NCBI RefSeq assembly: GCF_024713975.1
Contig: NC_091112.1
Span: forward strand, 472,001-536,000
Length of the DNA stretch: 64,000 nt
Origin: Paralichthys olivaceus
Lineage: Eukaryota > Chordata > Actinopteri > Pleuronectiformes > Paralichthyidae
Direction: 5' to 3'
Part shown: one piece after another, positions 29,982 to 42,400 of the stretch
Position numbering within the stretch: the first letter of the stretch is position 1
Layout: every line of letters begins with the position of its first letter
Translations under genes and position numbers: made by a program
Notes under the pieces: generated by a model
Database searches by the model: none
What the model was told of the DNA's origin: nothing
Seen by the model: only the letters and a program-made list of their open reading frames with translations

Positions 29982-31321
29982 ATGCTTCCCTTCACCCCCG
30001 CCCTCCTCCTCCTCCTCCTCCTCCTGGCTGCTCCGGCCCTCTCGACCCCGTCAGCCTCCCAGGAGCTCCAGGTCAGAGGTCAGAGGACGCAGAGGGACGC
30101 CAAGCAAGAGGCCATCAAGGTAAGAAGAGACAGACCCCCAGTTAAGAAGATAATATTCAACATTAACTCAGGGACGTGTAACGTGATGAAGTCATGTTCC
30201 AGGTGCTGATCTCCGGGGGCTGTGCCTCTCACGGGGATTCATCTGACGTCGGAGGTAAAGACCAGAAACCACTGAGTCCTTGAATCCTCTTCTTTCTGTC
30301 TCAGAGCTCTTAAGAGTAGATCTGACGTCTGGGTTTCTCTCAGGTAAAGAATTCGACCTGGCCCCTGGTTCTCCGCTGGTCCTGACCCATCAGATCAAAC
30401 TGGTTCCGTCAGGTTCTGGATCAGGATCCGGGTCGTGTGGCTGCGAGTCGGACTTTGCTCCTCTGTGGGAGCGTTTGGAGAATCTGGAGAGGGAGGTGTC
30501 GACCCTCCGAGAGAAATGTGGAGGAGCAGATGGAGGCTGCTGCACCTCCAAAGAGAGTAAAGGTAAAAAACGACTTCCTGTTGCTACTGTTTTGAAACAC
30601 ACATCCTTTTCTGCCACTAGGGGGTGTCTGGGCTCGTTGATACAGTGAAGCAGCAGGGCATGATGGGAGTTTTAGTGCCCCCTAGTGGCCAAATATAAAC
30701 GTTAATAACCCTCCGGATCTGTAGACGACATCGTGTTTGTTCAACTGAGCTGAGAAAACTACACAAAAACACACAAAGACAAATGGACCTTCAGGTTGAT
30801 GTCTGAGGAGCTCGGGGATCATTTCCACTTTATTAGGGACACAGATAATCACGTGTTCTTAACGAGCCAAAGATTCACTGTCGTCTTCAACATGTAGATG
30901 TTGTGAATAAAAAGATCCTGAATCTGAGATTTGAATTAAGTTTAACTTGATCAGGTCACAAACTGAGATCAGAGTAAATATTGTAAATACTCCGCTGCAC
31001 TGATCAGTGAGCTGCTAACACCAGTCATTTCTTCTTCGTGCAACAAACACGACTTTGATTCTGAAACAACTAAACTGTCGCACGTGTTGGAAACAGAATC
31101 CTCCCGTAACCGTGACAACAAACACAAACACACAGCGTCTCATCCTGGAGTTCGATCGGTCGAGCGTCAAATATCCACAAAGTTAATTAAAAATACTTGA
31201 CATGAGATGAATCGTGTTTTTCTGTTGATACACAAACGTAAAACTATCAACACAAATAAAACTACAACATAAAATGAAGAAAAGAGTAAAAGTACTTAGA
31301 TACTCTGAAAACATGATCTAG

Positions 31322-31391
<70 letters not shown>

Positions 31392-31450
31392 TCCTCTCTC
31401 TGCCCAGTGTGATCTCAGACTCCCTCTCCTTCCAAATAGCAGATTTCTCT

Positions 31451-31508
<58 letters not shown>

Positions 31509-34500
31509 GTCGTTAGTTAAACGCGTCGCTGTAATTACTAATGAGTAAGCTCCACCCCCTTCACTGTGGAGAATCATGGCTCCATTTGAGGACAGTGAGT
31601 GACACGTTCACGTAAACAGAAAAAATGAGTGATGGTTAAATGAAGCAAAGAAACGTCCGTCAGGTGAAAGTGAATCGTGAAGCATCAGGTCTGATCATCC
31701 AGTCAAAGATGTAAGAATCTGGTTTCCTCTGCTCCAGGTGCCGGTTGTTCCATCAAACCCAAAGAGGACGAGTGTCCTAACGAGTGCAGTGACCAGGGAC
31801 GCTGTGTGGACGGCAGGTGTGAGTGTTTCCCTGGATTCAGCGGAGCGGACTGCAGCGACTCCAACTGTCCTGGAAACTGCCACGACAACGGGAGGTGTGT
31901 GAACGGACAGTGTTCGTGCGACCCGGGATCCAGCGGCCCGGACTGCTCACAGAAAGCCTGTCCTGGCGACTGCAGAGGTCACGGGCGCTGCGTCAACGGT
32001 GAATGTGTTTGTGACAGTGGATTCACTGGTGCAGACTGCTCCGAGACTTCCTGCCCTGGACTCTGCACCAACAGGGGGCGCTGCGTCAACGGACAGTGCG
32101 TTTGCGATGATGGGTTCAGCGGTGCAGACTGCTCTGAGCGAACGTGTCCTAACAACTGTACCGACCGTGGACAGTGCGTCAACGGTCAGTGTGTTTGCAC
32201 AGAAGGATTCACAGGTGCGGACTGCTCCGAGACTTCCTGCCCTGGACACTGCACCAACAGGGGGCGCTGCGTCAACGGCCAGTGTGTTTGCACAGAAGGA
32301 TTCACAGGTGCAGACTGCTCCGAGACTTCCTGCCCTGGACACTGCACCAACAGGGGGCGCTGCGTCAACGGCCAGTGTGTTTGCAAACAAGGATTCACAG
32401 GTGCAGACTGCTCTGAGACTTCCTGCCCTGGACACTGCACCAACCGGGGGCGCTGCGTCAACGGCCAGTGTGTTTGCAAACAAGGATTCACAGGTGCGGA
32501 CTGCGCTGAAAAAACTTGCCGTAACAACTGCAGCGAACGCGGCAGGTGTGTCAACGGGAAGTGTGTTTGCAGCGTCGGCTTCTCTGGACCAGACTGCTCC
32601 GCTAAAAGTTGTTCCAATAACTGCAGCAACAGGGGGCGCTGCATCAAAGGCAAGTGTGTGTGCAGGCGGGGCTTCAAAGGGCAGGACTGCAGCCTGTGTG
32701 AGGACGGAGTGACGGGGACGAACTGTGAGACAGGTGAGTCAAGGGGCGTGGCTGAGATCTCATCATGTGTGGTTTCATTTAGATTTGGTAACATTTGACG
32801 AGCAGAGGACAGAGCGGGGACAGCTACGTGATCAACAATGTGAAGGACAACGTGAACAAGATGAACTTGTGTTGTGCAGTTTGTTGTACGACCTCGTCCG
32901 TGGTTCTGCTCTCGTGTTCCCTCATGCTCCTCAGGTTCAGGCGACTTAATTCATAACTGAAATAACTTTGTCGGTGACTTCCAAAACTGTTCCAAGATTA
33001 AATACTACGGTTAACGATGTGTTTAGGGCGAAAGACATCGGTCGGACACAAGTCGTGGTTTGAGCTCTAGAATAATCGTGGTCAACAGACTCTGCTTCCT
33101 CCTTTCAGTAATAATTCACTGGAAGGTTTTACACTTGAATGTCTTCTTCTGTCATGTGTTTTTAATGGAGCATCACACTTCACATGTTTGGTTTATGACC
33201 CAGATGTTTGACTTCATTATAATAATGTCATATAATAACTTCAGTGATGGAACACAGCAGAGTCTGTGATTCCTGCAGGACGCAGCTGATGAATGTGCTG
33301 TGAACCACGGCAGTAAGAACAGTTTGAATCTCAGTTATGTCATGTTCTCAACTTCTTTTTCAGGATTGAAGAAATGAACTTAACGTCATAATTCGCAGTG
33401 TCTACCTCCGGTTCTGTTTTCTTGTTGTTCTCGTTGCCGGGCTGTGTTCGTCTGGAGCCGCTTCAAGCTGCAGCGATTCCAGTGACGGAACCGTTTCATT
33501 AGCGCAGCAGCCGGATCCAAACCTCCAGCTCATAAAACACAGATCGCTGTGTAATGACTGAGGCTGACGCACAACAGACACCAGTGTGTGTCTGCGCGAG
33601 TGTTAAGTGTTTCACCAAATGTAACCGACCTCTGATTGGAGCCGAGGGAGGGATGTCCCAAAATCTGAGACGAGTTAGTGGACGATCGTTTCCATCCACA
33701 TGTTTTCATTCACAAAGAGGATTCGAGACACTAGAAATAAAAAAACATGGATGAAACACAAGATGATTTAGGTTGAAGATGGTTGAAATATTGAAAAAGA
33801 TGAAAAGGATTATTCCTTCAGCCTCACTGAGTCCGGTGATGTCACTGAAAACCTTTATCCACAGAAACGTGTCCCAGATAAAAAGCTTGAATCCGTCATT
33901 TACTGGATGTGAAGACGTTTCTCAGACGCTGAATTCAACTGATTGTTCTTTTCCTGCAGTGCAAACAGAAAGTTGGTGTTTGTGGATTTGAAGTCAAATA
34001 TCTGAGACTTTTACTTTAGTGTCATCATCAGGTGAAAGTTTGTTTGGACCAAATACCTGATGACTGAACAAAAACCTTTGAATTCAGGAGGAAGAGAGAG
34101 GTGGCGTGAGATCAGTGTGATGTGATGATGTTCACCACGTCTCCGTCTGCTGTGATAATGAAGCGCATGATGTCGGAGTTATAATAATAATTATATTCTG
34201 GAACATTATTACGTCAGCGTGTCAGTGATCCACTGAGCCGTGAAATGTTCAGCTGATTTTATGAGGAGCCGGTAAAATAAATCTGAGTTATTATCGAACA
34301 CGAGGCTCTGCGTCACAACGAGCCACATGTTTCTGACTCCAGAGAACATCTGACTCCAACATCTGATGAACCAGAGGACGAGAACATACTTATACTCTAT
34401 ACTGTTATATTATTATACTATATACTTCTATAGAAACAACCAGTGGAGTCGCCCCCTGCTGGTCATTTCACATGATACAGGTTTCAGTCAATATTCTTAA

Positions 34501-35548
34501 ATGTCATGATGATTAATCACTGTGTAAATGAATGTATCCATCTTCTCCGAACCCTGATGCATCATAACATCTGTGAATCCAGCTGCTGAACAAACGTCTC
34601 ACCTTATTGGACATGCATGTAATTCTACATACATGTTAATATAAACACGTGTAACTGATGCTCACGTCCCTGTCTTTAGTGATGTCAGGTGTTTCCCAGC
34701 TGAGAACTCAGGACGTCACGGAGACGTCCGTCACTCTGCTCTGGACTCCGCCTGCTGTGCAGTACGACACCTACCACGTCAGCTTCAGCAGCGAGGTACC
34801 ACACTTCACTTCACTCACTTCACCGCACGAACAAAGTCAGCTCATCGTTACGTTCAACTGATTCTTGTGGTAGAAGAAAAAACATCTGCAGCTTCGATCT
34901 GTGAAACCTCTTCGTATAAACATCTGTTGAGTCTGAAGTAAAAACCTCAAGTTTTTTATGTCGTAATCTCAAGTGGATGAAAACAAAATGTCAAACCCAC
35001 ACGGACACACACTCTTCATCTTCTGTTTAAAAATCTCTCTGAACATTCAACTCGATCCAGATTTTTAGTTTCACGTCAGTTTCCTTTAATTCTCTGGGTG
35101 TGTCGTTAGTGTCGAACACATCCTCCTGTTCTGACTCTTTTACTTTGGTTTCCTGCACAATGCAAAATGAAAGGTTGAGCTTTTAAAGAGGAAAATACAA
35201 AATAAGGTTTCAGCTTTGCTGTTGCTATGGTTACACCTGGTGGAGACTTGTGTAAACTGGTCTGGTTTTAGTTTGAAATCTCTGTGGTTGTGTTTTAGTC
35301 TGAACAGAAACTGAAACCAACCATCATGAAAATAATAAGACGAATAGTTTATCTGTTGTTTTGATGTGAATTCGAGAGGAAACATTAAAGTGAGACGATG
35401 AATTATTACATTTCTCATTGTAACCATAGAAACCAGTGAGGTCTTCATTCACAAACATGTGTGATTAATTAAAATTACTGAAGAGAGAGAGAACAAAGAA
35501 AACACCTTTCAACCTCGCTCTCTCAATCAGTCAAAATCAAACCTGTCA

Positions 35549-35608
<60 letters not shown>

Positions 35609-36160
35609 TAAAAGTGATCATCTCTCCCTGCAGTGACATCATCACGGGATTAAGCTTTAATGGGAGAGAGAGAGAGAAAGAGAGAGAGAGAAATGAAGGT
35701 GGGGGTAAAAGTGATGATGACAAATGACGACCAGGGGTTGTCCTTCCCGTGAGCTCAGCCTAAAAGATCCTGAAGTTATTCAGAAGAAGTTAGCCTGATC
35801 TCACAACGCTGCCTGGAAGTCTCTGAGAAGTGGGTGTTTTAAAGTTGTCTGTTTACATATGCAAAATTTAAAAATACAGATTCAGCCATGAAGAAGAAAA
35901 AATCAAATATACAAAACATTTCTGAGAGATTTTAATGAAAAAAATTAGTTTCAGTCACAAACAGTTTTAATTTGATCTCTCGAAGCTTCTCTCTCAGCAG
36001 AGAGCAGCTTAAAGTTAGAGGCAGCGACCGACCGATCGCTCTGGAGGAGGGAAGATGCAGATGTGGGATGCTTGTAGCCACGGTAACGTGTAAACACTGT
36101 CAAACACATGGCAACTGCCAGAGAGGTGACATCACCGCTGGTCCACAGCTGTGATGACAT

Positions 36161-36195
<35 letters not shown>

Positions 36196-36370
36196 CATAG
36201 AGAGAGAGAGAGAGAGAGAGTGAGACAGAGAGAGAGACAGAGAGAGAGACAGAGAGAGAGACAGAGATGTTTTCCAGAACAACAGATAAACAACAGCTGA
36301 CTGCAGAGGAACATTTGTCTCTGAGGAATCAGGAAGTTTCAGAATCATCTTTTACACTTAATCTCAGTTA

Positions 36371-36424
<54 letters not shown>

Positions 36425-39400
36425 TCCTAACTTTAACACACAAACGTACACACAGGGCGGTTGTGGCTCAGGGGGCAGATCAGTCGTGCTCTAAGCAGAA
36501 GGTCAGGGGTTCGATCCCACTGTGTGTGAATGTGAAACAACACACTGATGGATTTTGTGTCTGGACTGACAGAAGGACAGCGACCAGCAGATCACCGCTC
36601 AGGTGGACGGAGGCCTCAGCAGCTTCACTCAGACAGGACTGGCAGCCGGTCAGGAGTACAGCGCCACCATCACCGGGGAGATCGGCGGCAGGAGAGGAGC
36701 CGAGAGCTCCACCGAATTCATGACCCGTGAGATTTTTTATTTTTATGTCTTTTTACTAAACACTCTTCTGATTCTGTGTTTGAGAGGAGATGAGAAGAGA
36801 ATGTGCTCTGGTGGCTGTGAATCTCTTTATTACCTCTATTATTATTTTACTTCTCTATCTTCAGTCATCTCGGGTCCCACCAACCTCAAAGTCGTCAAGA
36901 CGACGTCCACGTCCACGGTGGTCCAGTGGGACAAATCGCAGGGTGAGATTGACAGGTACCGTTTGAACATCACTCCCAGTGACGGAGCCGGGAAGACTCA
37001 GGAAATCACCATACCCGTTGACCAAGACTCCGCCCACATTGGGCAGCTGGAGGCAGGGCGTTCATATGACATCATCCTCGTGGCAGAGAAGGGCGCGAGT
37101 CAGAGCCAACCGGTGACCACGCAGGCGGTTCCCGGTGAGTAGGACTGAAAAATGAGTTTTTCTGAAAGTCAATGACGATACAGCTTTAATGAAACTTGAC
37201 AAAATCAAAGACATCACTGTCACCTTTTGTTTTCACACACGTCGTCCTCCAAACATGGATTAGTTCTCCTCTGTCCCATCAGCCACAGACCAACACTTCT
37301 TTTCATGTGTTTTAAGATTTGCGAGCTGCAGCTTCAACAAGAAAGAAAACCTCTTGTTTCCTGAACTCCGTCATCATGTTTCCTTCTCGACAGCGACACG
37401 GACATCGAACCTGTTGAATTCCTCTGTTTACTAATTCTATTTCAATCTTCTCCCTCCAGGTTCTACATGAAGACCACCGTCCTTTTATAAACACCGTAAC
37501 AGCTACTGTTTATCAGGATTCATCATGATCCCAGTCACTCTCTGTCACTTTATGCGTCTCGTAAATATGTCGGATCTCAGAAAAGTTTAAATAAATCCGA
37601 GACGCGCTCCTGACGGATTCAATTTGTGTTTTGTAACTATGGCAACAAACATTGTGTGGCAATATCACACAAATAAAGATGGAAGACACATGAAGCCAAA
37701 ATATCTCGAATACCAACGCTACCATCTTTGAATATTTGGAGTCTGTGAAGTAGTGATCGTGACTTGGAGCTGCGTCTAAACTATATTGATCAGAAACACT
37801 TGAACAAACATCAGTGAAATAAGAACGACCTGAAATGACGTCTCATTTGTGTTTGGTTCACGTCCTATACTGAGCTGTGCTACAGCCGACCACCAGGGGG
37901 GGATTGAGACGCTTTGGCTTCATTTAAGGGAACTGTCCTGTCGTCCATCTTTATTTACAGTCTTTGGGAACTAGTCACTGTTCACAAGTTCTTCTTCTAG
38001 TGTTTTGGTCGATGGCACATGCAGGAAAACGATTTTGATCAAATTCATGCGCTGGTTGATTCACTCTGTTAACTATGATCTCTTCTGTGTTATTCACAAC
38101 AGCAGCATACAATGAAGTTAACATTGACACCAAGTGCTCACTCCCTTCACAGCTTTAGGGAACAGTTTACCAAGGGTTACCACGGCAGCTTTGACCACAC
38201 CGGCCAGACTCGCACAGAGACAAGAAGTTGGCAACTTGAACCAAGAATTCAACCCATCACCTGAGGTGCAAGCCTCTGACCAACAGGGGGGAACGGATAA
38301 TGAACCAGAGGCTGAGTCTGTACAAGTTGGAGGTATCGATGGACCCAACAAACACTCTCCATCTGTGGCTGCGAGAAATAAACCTCTGGTTAGCAGGACC
38401 ATGGCAACAAATGGCACCAGACCCAAACACGCTGAAAAGCTCACGTTGTCCAGGAAGCCAAAACTTCCAGGCCCTTTCCGATTCAACACAACCAGAGTTG
38501 TACCTGGAGAAAGAGTGATTGGCCGTGGCCCCTTGAAAAAGCCCCTAATGGGGGAGAAACGGAAGGCCCCGATAGTGCCCAAAAAATCTAAACCAAGTGT
38601 CTCCAAACTAGGAACCAGGACAATAGATATGACTGTGACAGAACCTCACACTGAAGCATCCAGTTCTGAGAGGAGGGATGACAAACATCCTGCTATAATG
38701 TCTGGAACCGGTTCAGAAACACACAGACAAAGTAGCTCAGAGGAACCGAAGAGGCAACCAGATGTTAGCGTGTCAGGCCAAGAAAACGACACAGCTCCAG
38801 TGTCTTCAGAGCGAACTGGGACCATTCAGAGCCAGGAGAAGAAATGCTTGAACAAAGTTAAAGTGACGCACACCAGATTACCCCATAAGGACAGAGGCAG
38901 TGGGTGTAGAGGGGATGGGACAGTGGTAGCAGGAAACACATTAGAATCAGATCGATCCACTTCTGATTTGAAACTCTCGTCTGCAGAGACAGACCTGGAC
39001 TATTCACCTGAGTCTCTACAAAAACTCCTGATGGACACTTATGACATTTTGAATATCACAACGTTTTCCGTTCACTTGTCTAAACCATCGGACCTCTCTG
39101 TTGATGAAGACATAGTAAGGAGCCAGATTTTCACAAGACTGAAGCCCCTCTCTTCGTTTTCATCCTCTTCATCATCCTCATCAAACTCACAGTCATCATC
39201 ATCATCAACATCATCCACATCCACAGCAGGGACTTCACCATCACCTTTACAAGTTTCTTCCTCATCCACAGCAGCCCCATCATCATCATCATCATCTTCA
39301 TCACTACCATCACTTACACCTTCATCATCATCACTGTCACCTCCATCATCATCATCGTCATCATCATCATCATCTTCATCGTCTTTCAGCTCAGACAAAC

Positions 39401-42400
39401 CAGATTCATTTGGAAATATTGAAGAAAATGCTGTTAAGGGCGAAGAGACAACTGACGCAGCATCACCGGGAGAAAGAAAACCACCACCTTCAGGAAAAGC
39501 TGGCGCACCACTTCTCCGTCACACACCTCCGAAACGAGGTTTCATTCGTCGTCCGCGCCCAATTTTTGGTTTGTTTCCGAACAGAACGCAGCCGAATTTT
39601 AGAGGCCCTCACCATCCCCCTCCTCGTTTTAACATTATCCCAAGAAGACAGTCAGAGACAAGGGATGCGTCCACGAATGGATCATTGCCTTCGTCTGCTT
39701 TGGAGGAATCATCCCCAGTGAAGATGAACACATTAGTCAGGGATGCGAGTAGAGACATGGATGGACCAGCTTCACCTGCGTCCTCTGGAGAAAACCAGAA
39801 CATTGTGCTGACAGAAATCCCAGTTCGCCCTCCTCCTCCAAAAGGTGGATATATGCGTCGCCCCCTTCAGAACAAAACTCGACCTAATTTAAGGCTTCTG
39901 ACTCGCCCCATTCGACCTTTAATTACTGAAACTAAAACACAGAGGGGGGAGGTGTCTCCTGCTGAAGTTCCAACCACTTCATCTCCTCCTGATGTCGAAG
40001 AATCAAATCTGGCTGAAAGTAAAGAGCCAATAAAAGAGGATAATGAAGATAGAGCTGGGGTGAGAACCTCCTCAACAAGAATGTCCAGTGAGTTAAATGA
40101 GACTCTCAGAGGTAGTGGAGAACCTTTCTCCCATCGTCCAACCAAAGTTCAATTTTTCCGTCGCCCCCAAATGTATTCTGGAAGTCTCCAGAACAAAACA
40201 CGTCCACACATGAGACGACCTCAATATCCACGTAGAGGTCTTATGCACAAACCTTTCCCTGTCAGAAAGCTGAATGGAGAAGATGCTGGAAGTCAAACTA
40301 GCCAACAAGAAAAGGGGAGTCCCTCTGAATTCCCTGAAGTCCCAAATAACAACCAGTTAGGAGAGCAGGACGTCCCCAGGCCTACCCAAGGAGTAGAAGT
40401 TCGAATTAGACAAACAGGAGAACAAGAACCTGCACATGTAAGAGCCCTGATGGATGGACACGATACTGCTGTCAGTCCACAAATTAACAAAGTAGAAAAT
40501 GGAGAAAGTTCTCCAATCCAAACAACCAAATCTGGGGAAGAAGAACGTAGAACTATAGCTTCCAAGAATGATTCTGACCTCCATAACCTGCGCGATACCG
40601 GCAGAACTCCTGCCTCTACAGTTCGAAGAAGTCAAAATATCCAACAAACTTCCTCTGATTCAAAAGATTCAAGAACAGTCTCACTTCCAAAGCAACAACC
40701 ACCATCCAGAAATCTGACAGGACATCGCACCCAGATGAGGGAAGAGGAGCCTAAAACAAATCCTACTGTTAAAAGGCTGTTTGACAGTAAAACTGGACAA
40801 ACAAGAAATGCTGCTTCAAAACATTTGATGGGATCAGATGTTGCTTCCTCTGGAGTCACAAGAGAACATCTGGACTATGTAGGAGTGACGAACCGGACCT
40901 CCGATGGTTTTACGCTCATATGGGACTCGCCGGAGGGAAAGTACAAAAACTTTGTCGTAACCACGAAACAAAATGAAAAAGACAAAACGCTGAATCAAAA
41001 GGGAAGTCAGAAAGTTCAAGAAAGACAACAGGGAGACTCAGAGAGACAGGAGGGGAAGAATCAACCAACTGATGAACCGAAATCAGGAGGGAGAATCCCT
41101 GAAGGTGAAAACCGAGTCTCCGAAAGTGACGTTACACATATTCCAAAGAAGCAAAGCAGCACAGCAGTTAAACCAGTAACAGGAAGTGAGAAATCCTTCA
41201 AAGAAGTTCTTCCTGGTTCAGCTCGCTCCCACCACTTTGTGGATCTGCCTCCTCAGACTGAGTACACCATCACCTTGCTTGGAAAGGGTCCTGGTCTTCT
41301 GTCCAGACTGCACAAGCTTGTCATCAGTACAGGTACAAGCTGCTGTGACAGCAGAACAACACAAATCACTGCTGTACAATGCAACAACATTACTGTCAAT
41401 GTTGTGAAGCCTTCAAACGAAACTCGCTCCTTCCCTCTTGAACCTGAACCAGTCTCAGAGTTTTCAGAATAAAATCCCTTCATGCGTGCGTCATGTCTTC
41501 ATTGTGTTTCATGTTGAACTGATCAAATCACATTCAATTGTCAACTAATCATCACCTGTCTTAGTATGACTGTTATAATATTTGCTTACCCACTAAATAC
41601 CTCTTTCATTTTCATTTCAAGAGCTCAGGTGTCGTGTTGCTCTTGAAAACTGTAAACGTTTACGGTTCCACATCCGTCATCCGTGTGTTTCTCATGTAAT
41701 GTTTTGTAAAAAGTTGAAACCTGGAAATTTGAGTCGATCATGTCAGATTACATCTGGACACTTCTGCTGTTCATGATATGTGTTTCATATTGTTTTTAAA
41801 TATTTAACATTGATGATGATGATTTGTTCGGTCTGGAACAACTGATCCGTTTTCCTGGACATAAATTCTTGATATGTTTTAAAATGGTTTGGTTTATGTT
41901 TCAGTCCAAGATTTGGAAAAAGTTCTGTTTTATAGAGCAACAACATGAGGCCACCATTCATTCACTGCCGCTCTGGTCTTCTGTCACTCAGGGTGAGCTA
42001 ACAGCAGCTTCACTGACACCCCTCACCCCTCACCACTCACCCCTCACCCCTCACCACTCACCCCTCACCCCATCACCCCATCACCCCATCACCCCTCACC
42101 CCTCACCCCATCACCCCATCACCCCTCACCCCTCACCACTCACCCCTCACCCCATCACCCCTCACCCAAACCAGGGTAAGACCCCCGCTGGTCTGCCTTC
42201 ATCCTCTACATCCAAATCCACTTTCAATAAAAATTTAAAAAGTGGATATTTTATGATCAAATTGATCCGAGTATCAAACATGATACACACACACATTTAT
42301 CTTTACAGGATCAATTTAAAGACTCAACTTCAGGAGAAAAAATTGCAAATGCACAAAATATTAAGATTCAAACACAGGAAAACCAAACTGTGTATTTAGA

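Noticed and set aside
30305-30343. Small extra tnxb exon (39 bases)
   Set aside because: It has an AG before and GT after and keeps phase, but the GTAAAG after it works better as the start of the next exon ([17 protein letters not shown]), as in other tenascins.
31947-32794. Antisense and +1 frames over the EGF exon (178, 202 and 237 codons)
   Set aside because: Shadows of the EGF repeats. The lack of stops follows from the repeated codons.
36453-36540. A possible tRNA gene
   Set aside because: A- and B-box-like strings are present, but the arms do not pair into a cloverleaf and there is no terminator. A SINE-like fragment fits better.
39072-39398. Asp-rich and Met-rich antisense frames
   Set aside because: Antisense of the TCA/TCC serine-codon run in the tnxb giant exon.
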